This document shows positions 1 through 8,204 of a DNA stretch of 64,000 nt, one piece after another. Under the pieces are notes generated by a model. That model was not told where the DNA came from, did no database searches, and was given only the letters and a program-made list of their open reading frames with translations. The stretch is from DATBGO01 sp036558005. GTDB taxonomy: Bacteria > Actinomycetota > Actinomycetes > Streptosporangiales > Streptosporangiaceae. The stretch covers positions 51,996 to 115,995 of the forward strand of contig DATBGO010000014.1 in NCBI GenBank assembly GCA_036558005.1, given 5' to 3'. The number at the start of each line of letters is the position of its first letter. The first letter of the stretch is position 1. The position numbers and the translations under genes are program-made.

Positions 1-114
1 GTAACAGTCATGGCTACACGCTAGCCCAAATCTGGCCATTCAAACCGCGATGAGCGGCCGGGCCAGGCGGGCCGGTACGGTAGGGGCGTCCGCACTTGGC
101 TGAAGGGAACGCAG

Positions 115-582
115 GTGGCTGACAGGCTGGCTCCGGGCGACGCCGCCCCCGACTTCACCTTGTCCGATGACGGCGGCAACCAGGTGAGCCTGTCGTCGCT
201 GCGCGGCCAGCGGGTGATCATCTACTTCTACCCGGCGGCCATGACCCCCGGCTGCACCAAGCAGGCCTGCGATTTCCGCGACAGCAGGGCGGACCTGGCC
301 GGATCGGGGCTGACGGTGCTCGGGATCTCGCCGGACAGCCCGGCGAAGCTGGCCCGGTTCCGGGACAAGGAGGGGCTCACCTTCCCGCTGCTGTCCGATC
401 CGGACCGCGGCGTCCTGACCGCATACGGGGCCTACGGGGAGAAGATGATGTACGGGAAGACCACGGTCGGGGTGATCAGGTCCACCTTCGTGATCGACGC
501 CGACCAGCGGGTCGAGCGCGCGTACTACGGGGTCAAGGCCACCGGGCACGTCGCCCGGCTGCGCAAGGAGCTGGGAATCTGA
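115..582 (+). CDS. bcp: Thioredoxin-dependent thiol peroxidase (peroxiredoxin, Bcp/PrxQ type)
   Basis: A 155-aa peroxiredoxin that would reduce hydrogen peroxide and organic hydroperoxides in the cytoplasm using thioredoxin. The AhpC/TSA fold is clear: an N-terminal APDFTL strand, then the peroxidatic motif YFYPAAMTPGCTKQACDF. It holds the catalytic Cys (PGCT) and, five residues on, the second Cys typical of the PrxQ/Bcp 1-Cys/atypical 2-Cys group. The length matches the family. The start is GTG at 115, preceded by a GAAGG-like ribosome site; I see no better internal start. A tRNA gene follows 10 bases after the stop, so the two may share a transcript that ends at the hairpin at 692-726. Confidence 0.93.
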   Translation: MADRLAPGDAAPDFTLSDDGGNQVSLSSLRGQRVIIYFYPAAMTPGCTKQACDFRDSRADLAGSGLTVLGISPDSPAKLARFRDKEGLTFPLLSDPDRGVLTAYGAYGEKMMYGKTTVGVIRSTFVIDADQRVERAYYGVKATGHVARLRKELGI

Positions 583-592
583 CCGGCGGCAA

Positions 593-666
593 GGGGTCGT
601 AGCCCAACGGCAGGAGGCGCAAGTCTTAGGAACTTGACAGTGTGGGTTCGAGTCCCACCGGCCCCA
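593..666 (+). tRNA. tRNA with anticodon UAG (Leu by anticodon), short variable loop
   Basis: A full cloverleaf can be drawn by hand. The acceptor GGGGTCG (593-599) pairs with CGGCCCC (659-665), with one G-U pair. The D stem is GCC/GGC. The anticodon stem CAAGT/ACTTG encloses loop CTTAGGA, giving anticodon TAG (627-629). The T stem GTGGG/CCCAC encloses TTCGAGT, and the discriminator is A666. CCA is not encoded. The variable region is only five bases (ACAGT, 637-641), whereas bacterial tRNA-Leu is normally class II with a long variable arm. The isotype call therefore rests on the anticodon and A73 alone. Confidence 0.88.
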
Positions 667-691
667 CATGTGATTGCTCACGACATCGAGG

Positions 692-726
692 ACACCCCGG
701 ACCCACAACGAGGGTCCGGGGTGTTT
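692..726 (+). terminator. Intrinsic terminator after bcp-tRNA
   Basis: A perfect 13-bp stem, ACACCCCGGACCC (692-704) and GGGTCCGGGGTGT (712-724), closes a 7-base loop and is followed by TTT. It lies directly behind the tRNA. Confidence 0.85.
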
Positions 727-869
727 GCGCATCCCGGAGGCCGCCGGCGTCGCCCTTGATCATCCCGGCGATCGTTAACCGCCTGGTGGCGCCGATTATC
801 GCGCGCCTTCTCTTTGCCAGCTCTTGATGAAATGATGACCGTTTCCCGCGGAATAGATGAAGGAACCAT

Positions 870-1094
870 TACTGCCATTTCCCCTTAGGGGTATTTAGCC
901 CCCGGGGGAAGTTCGTCAATATCGTCAGGTCGCGTTCGAAGATAGCGTTCGCGCCAGCCGGATCATTTCTTCAGAAAGGATGGAGAATTCCCGCAGCTAA
1001 TCTTGAGCGGTAGTGCTGCCTTGCAGGCCCGGTCTAACTCCCGGCTGTCCGCAGCTGCCGCGTGCCTATCCAGGCAGCCGGAAAGGACGATGCG
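870..1094 (+). promoter_or_regulatory. Operator and promoter region of MCO unit 1
   Basis: The gene-free stretch 727-1094 holds two adjacent palindromes, CCCCTTAGGGG (881-891) and CCCCCGGGGG (899-908). After them comes a block also found before MCO unit 2 and before the unit 3 remnant: GTCAATATCGTC near 915-926 and GATAGCGTTCG near 941-951. The palindrome followed by TAT resembles G/C-tract operators of CsoR-family copper sensors, but it lies upstream of the promoter-like block, which would suit an activator equally well. No regulator gene of that family is in the window. Nothing else was seen in 727-870. Confidence 0.55.
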
Positions 1095-1175
1095 ATGACG
1101 ATCCCCCCGAAGAATGCCCTGGTGAAAGGTGGCTTGCCACCGCCTGAATACAAGGACGGATGCCATGGCAGCTAA
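1095..1175 (+). CDS. Conserved 26-codon upstream ORF of MCO unit 1
   Basis: ATG at 1095 follows GGAAAGGACG. The ORF ends with TAA at 1173-1175, so it overlaps the start of the Met-rich protein gene (1165) in another frame. The unit 2 counterpart (7368-7448) has exactly the same length. The two peptides share I3, P5, N7-A8-L9 and the whole tail GLPPPEYKDGCHG, and several base differences fall in synonymous third positions. That pattern supports translation rather than mere conservation of the ribosome site. It may couple or regulate translation of the next gene; the Cys-His tail (GCHG) could bind metal, but this is only inference. Confidence 0.5.
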   Translation: MTIPPKNALVKGGLPPPEYKDGCHGS

Positions 1176-1776
1176 TGACCGGCAGAGCCGGGGAATGAAA
1201 CAGCGGGGGGCTGGCCGCGGCCGGGCTGGCCCTCGTTCGCGGCTGGGCGGGCTGCGCTGGGTGCCGATCCCGCTGGCGATCTTCGCCGCGGTGATCGGCG
1301 CGCTGGTGATGGGCTCGTTCCAGGGCCAGGTGGCCGCCGCCAACGCCACCCAGACCGGTTACCGGGCCGGCGGCCTGGCGATGTCCGTCGACACGACGCT
1401 GTGGATGATGAACATGAAGCAGCCCAACGGTTACCAGATGCCCCAGAGCGAGATGCCTGGCATGCAGTCGACCGGTGATGACCGGCTGCGGGTCGAGGTC
1501 AGCCTCAGCAACGTCACCACCAGCCTGCAGCGGTACTCGACCACCGATTTCAGCCTGGCGAGCCCGGGCGGGAAGACCTGGAAGGTCAACGGCCAGGGAT
1601 TCAGCACCCTGCCCGCCTCGGCAAACCTTGAACCGGGGTTCGGGACGACCATCGACCTGTACTTCGATGTCCCCGCCAAGAACAGCAAGAACCTCACCCT
1701 TAAATGGTCACGCGGCGGCACGACAGTGTCGATCCCGGTCAACACCGGCGGCATGCCGCGCGGAATGAAAATGTAG
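1165..1776 (+). CDS. Met-rich membrane-anchored protein, partner of giant MCO 1
   Basis: A 203-aa protein of unknown family. It has a basic N terminus and one membrane segment (about residues 35-57, PIPLAIFAAVIGALVMGSF), then an extracellular beta-rich domain. Right after the membrane segment is a Met-rich stretch (WMMNMKQ, YQMPQSEMPGMQ), and the C terminus is GGMPRGMKM; such Met clusters are typical of extracytoplasmic Cu(I) binding. The remainder (VEVSLSN to IDLYFDVP) has the look of an immunoglobulin-like DUF4352-type fold. The start at 1165 is chosen because AAGGA lies 8 bases upstream and the paralogue at 7438 starts at the same point. The MCO gene begins 77 bases after the stop, so both are probably one operon, and a role in delivering copper or electrons to the MCO is inferred. 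Confidence 0.8.
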   Translation: MAANDRQSRGMKQRGAGRGRAGPRSRLGGLRWVPIPLAIFAAVIGALVMGSFQGQVAAANATQTGYRAGGLAMSVDTTLWMMNMKQPNGYQMPQSEMPGMQSTGDDRLRVEVSLSNVTTSLQRYSTTDFSLASPGGKTWKVNGQGFSTLPASANLEPGFGTTIDLYFDVPAKNSKNLTLKWSRGGTTVSIPVNTGGMPRGMKM

Positions 1777-1853
1777 GAGACGAAGCACGCCGTTAGCCCA
1801 GACTCAGTCGAGCACTTTCGCCAGCCACGGGGCTGGCCGAGAGGAATAAACAA

Positions 1854-4800
1854 ATGTCATTTCCTGGCAGACCTGCTCCCCCGCGCTCCGGGCGGGGCAG
1901 GGAGATCGCACTCCTGGCGCTTGTGCTAAGCACGGGCGTCGTCGGCTTCCAGCTCGGTATCGACGCGATGTTCGGCCGGGCCGCAGGCGGCCTGGCGCAC
2001 GCGCCGCGTGACATGCTGCTGTCGGTTCCGGCCGCCTTGCTGGCCGCCTGGCTGGGCCTGCGGCTCGCGCCCCGGCCCGGACAGGACCGGGGCAGCGCCG
2101 GCGTGGCGCTGAACCGGGCCGCGCTGATCTCGCTCACGTTCATGCTGCTGTTCGTCCCGACGGCCCTGCTGGGCCGGTTCTTCGCCGGCGCCAGCACCAC
2201 GGTCGTCCCTGGCCTGCTGCCCGCAACGGTGAGCCCGGGCCTGACCGCGCAGGCGCTGCGCAGCGTCAGCGACGCGCTGCTGGGCCAGGTGGCCGGGCTG
2301 CCGCTGCTGCTGGGCGCCTCGCTGCTGCTAGCAGGGTCTCGGCCGGCGACGCGGCGGCTGGGCCTGCGGCGCGCTTCCCGGCTCGTCTCCGTGGTGGCAT
2401 CGCTGGCCGCCGTCGGCTACTTCGTCGGCCCCGGTGCCACCGCGGCGGGCGCGGCCACCGGCAGCGCCCCCCCGATGAGCCAGGCGGCGACCGCCGCCAC
2501 ATCGGCCAACCCCTGCACCAGCGCGCCGCGCGACACGTTCAACGTCTCGGCGATCAACGTCGACATGCCGCTGAACCGGTACGGCACCCATGACCCGAAC
2601 GGGTTCATGTACGTGCTCAACTCCCAGATCTCCGCGGTCCGGGCCGAGGAGGCCTCGCAGCAGGTCTCCAGCGGGCTGCAAGGCGGCGACGCCATCCAGC
2701 CGCTGGTGATCCGCGCGCACGAAGGCGACTGCGTCACCATCAACCTCACCAACGCGACCACCTTCGGCGTCCAGGCGATGGACCAGCCGCCCATCGAAAA
2801 CGTCGGGGATGACTGCGAGACCCCGCCCGACTGCAACGGGGCGCTGGTGCGCACCCCACAAGAGAACATCGCCTGGAACGTGAGCGGCCTGCCGGCGGTA
2901 GGGTCGGCGGCGCAGGTGTCCAGCGCGGTCGGCCAGAACGCGGACAACACCGCGGCACCAGGTAAGACGGTCAGCTACACCGTGTACATGGACCCGGCGC
3001 TGGGCGAGGGAGCGCACGTATTCCACTCGACCGGCGACTACCGGCAGCTCCAGGCCCACGGCCTGTTCGGCGCCCTCATCGCCGAGCCGAAGGGATCCCA
3101 GTTCCTGGACCCGCACACGAACCAGCTGCTCGCCAGCGGGTGGGACGCGACAATCCAGATGCCATCCGGTGCCACCGAGGGCGCCGCCAAAGCCCCCGAG
3201 CCCAGCTTCCGCGAATTCGCGCTTATTTTCCACGAGATCGGCGACGAGGGATACCGCCAGATCTACGAGAAGACCGGCGCCGCCTGTGACACCAGCGAGC
3301 ACGAGGTCCCGTCGCCTGCTGGGGTTTCCCCGGCTGGCTGCGAGCTTCCGGTGGTGGACCAGTTCACCGACGCCTACCGGCCCTGCAGCAAGGCCATCAA
3401 CTACCGGAGCGAGTGCTTCTTCGAGCGCGAGCTCGCCCAGAAGAGAGCAGGCTTCACCCCCGACGAGGCGCAGGACTACGGCTCGTACTCCAATGGCGAC
3501 ATGGCCACCCCGCGGCCGGAGCTGTACATCGGCGACCCGTACAAGATCCGCCTGATCAACGCGGGCTCGGAGATGGGCCACGTGTTCCACGAGCACGGCG
3601 GCGCCATCCGCTGGCTGCGCAACCCCGGTGCCGCTAACCCGGACCTCGGGGGCGGGCTAGAGAAGCACCCGCCGGTCACCAAGGCCTCGATCAGGCTGGA
3701 CTCGCAGACGATCGAGCCGGGCGAGTCCTACAGCCTCGAGACCGAGTGCGGCGCAGGCGGCTGCCAGCAGGCAGCGGGCGACTTCCTGTACCACTGCCAC
3801 ATCGCGGCACACTACGACTCCGGGATGCTGGGCTTCATCCGGGTGTTCGACACCGCGCAGTCGGGTCTGGCCACAGTGCCCGGCCGCACGCCGAAACCTG
3901 CCGCGGTCACCTCGGCCGGCCTGATCGGCAAGGTCATCGAGGGCAAGACCGTCGTCCCGCAGGACCAGCTCACCAACCCCAATACCCAGGTCTCCGTGCA
4001 GAGCCTGGTCACCAACCAGCTCCCGCCGCAGGGCACCCGGCTCAGCCAGGAGGACGCGACGGTCTGGGACTGGACGTGGGGCGGCACGGCGGACCAGCCG
4101 ATCGCCCTCGGCGAGCCGGAGGACACTCACGTCTGGGCGGACTACACCGCGCCCAACCCCGGGCAGAGACCGCAGATCATGTTCGACCCGAGCAACGGCA
4201 GATACGCGTGGCCGCTGCTGCAACCCCACCTAGGCGAACGGCCGCCGTTCTCGCCCAACGGCCATAGCGGGGCACCGTGGCTGGGCCCGAACGTCACGTC
4301 GACGAGACCAGACGGCCTGTGCCCGGCGGGGGCTCCGCTGCGCACCTACAACATCACCGCCGTCCAGGTCCCCATCAAGGACCAGTCCGACAGCGGGCGA
4401 GACGCCAGCGGGAACCCCATCGACCCGACCACCGATCCTGACGGGGAGATCTTCGTCCTCAACCAGGACGTGGCGGCGGTGAAGAACGGCACCAAGCCCG
4501 CGCAGCCGCTGGCCATCAGGTCCGATGTGGGCGACTGCATAGCGGTGACCCTGACCAATGACACGAGCCCGTCCACGGCCGGGGAACCCACTCCCGAGGA
4601 AAACGTCTTCCGCAAGCTCAACATCCACATCCATTTCGTGCAGTTCGACCCGCAGGCCTCCGACGGCGTGATCACGGGCTTCTCCTACGAGCAGGCCGTA
4701 CGGCCGATCTCCGACGGGGAGGCTGGGGAGACGACGCTGGCCGCTGCTGCGCCGGCCGGGGCGACCCAGATCTCGGTGGCCAGCACCGCCGGGCTGCGCC

Positions 4801-6989
4801 CGGGCGTTAGCGTCGAGATCGGCCAGGGCCTGCCTGACACCGAGATCGCCACCAAGATCACGGCGATCAGCGGCAACACGCTGACGCTGAACAATCCGCT
4901 GCAGAACGCGCATGCGTCCGGCGAGCGGACCGGAGTCGAGTTCGTGCAGTACCGGTGGTACAGCGACGTCGACGACGGGACGGTCTTCTTCCACGACCAT
5001 GTGGACGCGCTGAACTCGTGGGGCCACGGCCTGTTCGGTGCGCACATCATCGAGCCCGCTGGCTCGACGTTCCACGACCCGGTGACCGGGGCGCCGATCA
5101 GCAGCGGCCCGATCGCCGACATCGACACCACCGGCTCAGTCGGTTTCGGTGAGAAGGGAGACTTCCGCGAGTACGTGCTCTGGGAGCACGAGGGCATCAG
5201 GAGCAGCGGCTCTCCGCAGGGCTGCGAGCTGTCCAGCTTCAACCTCCGGGCGGCGCCACTGATCGACCGAGATCCGGTCGCCGCCAACACCCCCATTCCG
5301 GATGACGAGGACGCCAGCGTTCCGGACGGGGCGGGCAATTACACCATGGGATTGGAGGCACACGAAGAACCCGCCGGATCGGACGAGAAGGACTGTACGG
5401 CCATCGGCACGTCCAACGATCCGTACGTGTTCTCGTCGGTGGCTCACGGCGACCCGCCGACACCGATGCTGAAAGCCTACGTGGGCGACCCGGTGGTGAT
5501 CAGGCAGGTCGGCCTGGACGAAGCGGTCGGTGACATCCGGGTCACCGGGCACCGGTTCGCCGAGGAACGGTTCAACCCGAACGGCGTGCTGACCGACGCG
5601 GGCACGGCCGGGATCTCGGAGAAGATGGACTACGTCTTCAACGCCGGCCAGTCACCCGGGGACTTCCTCTACTACTCCGGGCGCAGCCTGGAGCTGGAGA
5701 GCGGCGCCTGGGGCATCTTCCGGGTGATGAACACGCTGCACAGCTCCGGGCCGAACGCGCTGGAGCCGCTGCCTGACCGGACGGCGCCACCGTCCGGGGC
5801 GGGGTTCCCGACGCTCACGACCACGGGCAAGGCGCCGCCTGCCGCACCCAGCGACAGCAGCTCTATCTGCCCGAGCAGCGCGCCAACCCGCAGCTACAAC
5901 GTATCCATCTTCAACGGGATCACCTTCGACCAGGGGATGCCGGGCGAGAGCGACGCGGCACCTGAGACCGGCGGGTCCTGGGCTGTCATGTACGCGCTCA
6001 CCAGTGACGAGAGCGCCATCAAGGCCGGCACGAAGCCGGCCGTTCCGCTGGTCATCCGGGCCAACGCGGGCGACTGCCTGAAGGTGACGCTGCACAACGA
6101 CCTGCCGGCCGACCACTTCACCTGGACCTGGGGATCTGGCTCCACCAGGGCGGGGTTCAACATCGGCAATGTCCTCTACAATCCGCAGACCTCCTACGGC
6201 GGCGCGATCGGGTATGACCCCGACTCGGGCGTGGCACCGGGCGGCTCGCGGACCTACGTCTACTACGTCGACAAGGAACTCGGCACCAACCTGATCCTCA
6301 ACGCAGCCAACGAGTCGTCCTGGCGGGACGGTGCTTACGGCGCCCTCATCGCGGAGCCGAAGGGCTCGGTGTACGAGGACCCGTTCACCGGCCAGCCGAT
6401 CTCGTCGGGGGTCTTCGCCGACATCTTCCCGGGCAGCGGTAGCCCGTTCCGGGAGTACGCGACGATCTTCAGCGACCGGGAACCGCTGCTAGCCCACAAC
6501 ATCATGGAGTACTACCTGGACTCCGACCACTCCTACACCGACTACAACGAGGAATCGCTCACCCAACGGGAAGGCGACGACCTCACCTCGATCCCGCTCT
6601 GGCAGGCCAAGAGCGACAGCGTCGCTGGCGGGGCCGATCCGGCCACGCCGCTGTTCGAGGCCTTCGCGGGCGATCCCGTCCGCTGGCGGGTGGCTAACGC
6701 CGCCGGGGACGACCCGATCTCCTTCCAGGTGTCGGGCCACTCCTTCCCGCTGGATCACGGGCTGACCGGATCGCAGATCATCGAGGCCAGGACCCTGGTC
6801 GCCGGCGAGACGTTCGACGCCTACCTGGTGAACGGCGCGGCCGGCGCGACCGGAGCTACCGGCGACTACGAGTACAACGTCGGCCGCGATCCGATCATCA
6901 AGTCCGGTGACTGGGGCATCATGCGAGTGCTCCCGGCCTCCGGTACCGCCAGTCCCAGCACTGGCCCGTCCCTGAAACCGCTGAGTTGA
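1854..6989 (+). CDS. Giant membrane-anchored multicopper oxidase, six cupredoxin domains (copy 1)
   Basis: 1,711 aa. Residues 1-200 carry about five hydrophobic segments; the rest would be extracytoplasmic. Three internal repeats begin with similar motifs: NPCTSAPRDTFN (about 217), LCPAGAPLRTYN (about 822) and ICPSSAPTRSYN (about 1337). Each repeat holds two cupredoxin domains. Domain 2 carries HVFHEH (His576, 579, 581) and HCHIAAHYDSGM (His647, Cys648, His649, His653, Met658), the type 1 and half trinuclear ligands. Domain 3 carries HIH (925, 927) and HDH (1047, 1049), the other half. Domain 1 keeps only HVFH (388, 391), and domains 4-6 lack ligand sets. One full copper site is thus predicted between domains 2 and 3. 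The substrate is unknown: a metal (Cu, Fe or Mn) or a phenol is plausible. The start has GAGGAA 8 bases upstream. The closest size analogues I know are ceruloplasmin and MnxG-type oxidases. Confidence 0.85.
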   Translation: MSFPGRPAPPRSGRGREIALLALVLSTGVVGFQLGIDAMFGRAAGGLAHAPRDMLLSVPAALLAAWLGLRLAPRPGQDRGSAGVALNRAALISLTFMLLFVPTALLGRFFAGASTTVVPGLLPATVSPGLTAQALRSVSDALLGQVAGLPLLLGASLLLAGSRPATRRLGLRRASRLVSVVASLAAVGYFVGPGATAAGAATGSAPPMSQAATAATSANPCTSAPRDTFNVSAINVDMPLNRYGTHDPNGFMYVLNSQISAVRAEEASQQVSSGLQGGDAIQPLVIRAHEGDCVTINLTNATTFGVQAMDQPPIENVGDDCETPPDCNGALVRTPQENIAWNVSGLPAVGSAAQVSSAVGQNADNTAAPGKTVSYTVYMDPALGEGAHVFHSTGDYRQLQAHGLFGALIAEPKGSQFLDPHTNQLLASGWDATIQMPSGATEGAAKAPEPSFREFALIFHEIGDEGYRQIYEKTGAACDTSEHEVPSPAGVSPAGCELPVVDQFTDAYRPCSKAINYRSECFFERELAQKRAGFTPDEAQDYGSYSNGDMATPRPELYIGDPYKIRLINAGSEMGHVFHEHGGAIRWLRNPGAANPDLGGGLEKHPPVTKASIRLDSQTIEPGESYSLETECGAGGCQQAAGDFLYHCHIAAHYDSGMLGFIRVFDTAQSGLATVPGRTPKPAAVTSAGLIGKVIEGKTVVPQDQLTNPNTQVSVQSLVTNQLPPQGTRLSQEDATVWDWTWGGTADQPIALGEPEDTHVWADYTAPNPGQRPQIMFDPSNGRYAWPLLQPHLGERPPFSPNGHSGAPWLGPNVTSTRPDGLCPAGAPLRTYNITAVQVPIKDQSDSGRDASGNPIDPTTDPDGEIFVLNQDVAAVKNGTKPAQPLAIRSDVGDCIAVTLTNDTSPSTAGEPTPEENVFRKLNIHIHFVQFDPQASDGVITGFSYEQAVRPISDGEAGETTLAAAAPAGATQISVASTAGLRPGVSVEIGQGLPDTEIATKITAISGNTLTLNNPLQNAHASGERTGVEFVQYRWYSDVDDGTVFFHDHVDALNSWGHGLFGAHIIEPAGSTFHDPVTGAPISSGPIADIDTTGSVGFGEKGDFREYVLWEHEGIRSSGSPQGCELSSFNLRAAPLIDRDPVAANTPIPDDEDASVPDGAGNYTMGLEAHEEPAGSDEKDCTAIGTSNDPYVFSSVAHGDPPTPMLKAYVGDPVVIRQVGLDEAVGDIRVTGHRFAEERFNPNGVLTDAGTAGISEKMDYVFNAGQSPGDFLYYSGRSLELESGAWGIFRVMNTLHSSGPNALEPLPDRTAPPSGAGFPTLTTTGKAPPAAPSDSSSICPSSAPTRSYNVSIFNGITFDQGMPGESDAAPETGGSWAVMYALTSDESAIKAGTKPAVPLVIRANAGDCLKVTLHNDLPADHFTWTWGSGSTRAGFNIGNVLYNPQTSYGGAIGYDPDSGVAPGGSRTYVYYVDKELGTNLILNAANESSWRDGAYGALIAEPKGSVYEDPFTGQPISSGVFADIFPGSGSPFREYATIFSDREPLLAHNIMEYYLDSDHSYTDYNEESLTQREGDDLTSIPLWQAKSDSVAGGADPATPLFEAFAGDPVRWRVANAAGDDPISFQVSGHSFPLDHGLTGSQIIEARTLVAGETFDAYLVNGAAGATGATGDYEYNVGRDPIIKSGDWGIMRVLPASGTASPSTGPSLKPLS

Positions 6990-7034
6990 TCAACTGGCTG
7001 ACGGCCAGCTGAGCGCTGCCGTCGCGCTAGACAC

Positions 7035-7070
7035 GCTGCCGTCCCGGGCCTTCGTTCCCGGGACGGCAGC
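7035..7070 (+). terminator. Terminator hairpin of MCO unit 1
   Basis: A perfect 14-bp stem, GCTGCCGTCCCGGG (7035-7048) and CCCGGGACGGCAGC (7057-7070), has an 8-base loop and no T tract. The same hairpin follows MCO 2. Confidence 0.7.
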
Positions 7071-7154
7071 GGCCGTTCGCAGCCATGCCCGGGGTGGCGA
7101 GAACCTCGCGGAGCCCATTTGCTGATATGACCAGGCACAAATTAGCGGTATTTT

Positions 7155-7367
7155 CCCCTAGGGGTATTTAGCCCCCGGGGGAACTTTGTCGATATCGTCG
7201 GGCGTATTTCGGAGATAGCGTTCGCATCAGCTGGGCCAAACTCTTCAGAAAGGACGGAGAATTCTCTCAGCCGTTCCTGAGCGGTAGTGCTGCCTTGCGG
7301 AGCCGACCATACCTTCGGCGCCCGCAGCTTCCGCCTGCCTGGCCAGGCAGCAGGAAAGGAGGATGCG
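7155..7367 (+). promoter_or_regulatory. Operator and promoter region of MCO unit 2
   Basis: Palindromes CCCCTAGGGG (7155-7164) and CCCCCGGGGG (7172-7181) lie in the same order and spacing as in unit 1. They are followed by the conserved GTCGATATCGTC and GATAGCGTTCG blocks. The palindrome-to-uORF distance is 213 bases here and 214 in unit 1. The stretch 7071-7154 between the terminator and the operator shows nothing else. Confidence 0.55.
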
Positions 7368-7448
7368 ATGCGGATCACACCGACGAACGCGCTAATCATA
7401 TGCGGTTTACCACCGCCTGAATACAAGGACGGATGCCATGGCACCTAA
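7368..7448 (+). CDS. Conserved 26-codon upstream ORF of MCO unit 2
   Basis: ATG at 7368 follows a good AAGGAGG ribosome site, and the TAA stop at 7446-7448 overlaps the next start (7438). The peptide ends in GLPPPEYKDGCHG plus one residue, as in unit 1, and has no length change. The better Shine-Dalgarno sequence here strengthens the case that it is translated. Confidence 0.5.
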   Translation: MRITPTNALIICGLPPPEYKDGCHGT

Positions 7449-8094
7449 TAACCGGCAGGACCCGGAATACAAGCCGCGCGGCGCCGCCCGGAGGCGCCTG
7501 CGGCCTGGCCGCAGCCGGGCAGGCCCCCGCTCGGGGCTGAGCGGGCTGCGGTGGGTGCCGGTCCCGCTGGCGATATTCGCCGCGGTGATCGGCGCGCTGG
7601 TGATGGGGTCGTTCCAGGGGCAGGTGGCCGCCGCTAACGCCCGGCATACGGGCTACGAGGCGGGTGGCCTCGCGCTCAACGTCGACACGATGCTGTGGAT
7701 GAGCAACGACATGAGCGGCCAGGGGGCGGGGAGGGCCCCTAAGGGGTACTCGATGCCCGCGAGCGAGATGCCCGGCATGCAGCCGGCCGGCGACAACCGG
7801 CTGCGCGTCGAAGTTAATCTCAGCGACGTCAGTACCAGCCTGCAGCGGTACTCGACCACTGATTTCAGCCTGGCTGGCCCAGGCGGGAAGACCTGGAAGG
7901 TCGACAGCCAAGGGTTCAGCACCCTGCCGGCCTCAGCAGACCTTGAGCCCGGGTTCGGGACGACCATCGACCTGTATTTCGATATCCCCGCCAAGAACAG
8001 TAAGCACCTGACCCTTCAATGGTCGCGTGGTGGCACGACGGTGTCGGTCCCGGTCAGCACCGGCGGCACCACGCCAGCAGGAATGCACATGTAG
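7438..8094 (+). CDS. Met-rich membrane-anchored protein, partner of giant MCO 2
   Basis: 218 aa, clearly paralogous to the protein at 1165-1776. It has the same basic N terminus, the same membrane segment (about residues 40-60) and the same beta domain (VEVNLSD to IDLYFDIP). The Met-rich part differs somewhat: LWMSNDMSG, then YSMPASEMPGMQ, and a C-terminal AGMHM in place of GMKM. It carries a short Gly/Ala insertion (GQGAGRAPKG) absent from copy 1. It is followed after 110 bases by the MCO 2 gene. The role as a copper-binding partner is inferred from the Met content and the conserved gene pairing. Confidence 0.8.
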   Translation: MAPNNRQDPEYKPRGAARRRLRPGRSRAGPRSGLSGLRWVPVPLAIFAAVIGALVMGSFQGQVAAANARHTGYEAGGLALNVDTMLWMSNDMSGQGAGRAPKGYSMPASEMPGMQPAGDNRLRVEVNLSDVSTSLQRYSTTDFSLAGPGGKTWKVDSQGFSTLPASADLEPGFGTTIDLYFDIPAKNSKHLTLQWSRGGTTVSVPVSTGGTTPAGMHM

Positions 8095-8204
8095 GAGACG
8101 CCAAGCGCGCCTTTACGCCGAAACCCAGTCGAGCACGTTAGCCGGCCCAGTGGGCTGGCCAGAGACGCATGCCAGCCAGCGGGCTGGCTTGAGAGGAAAA
8201 TTAA

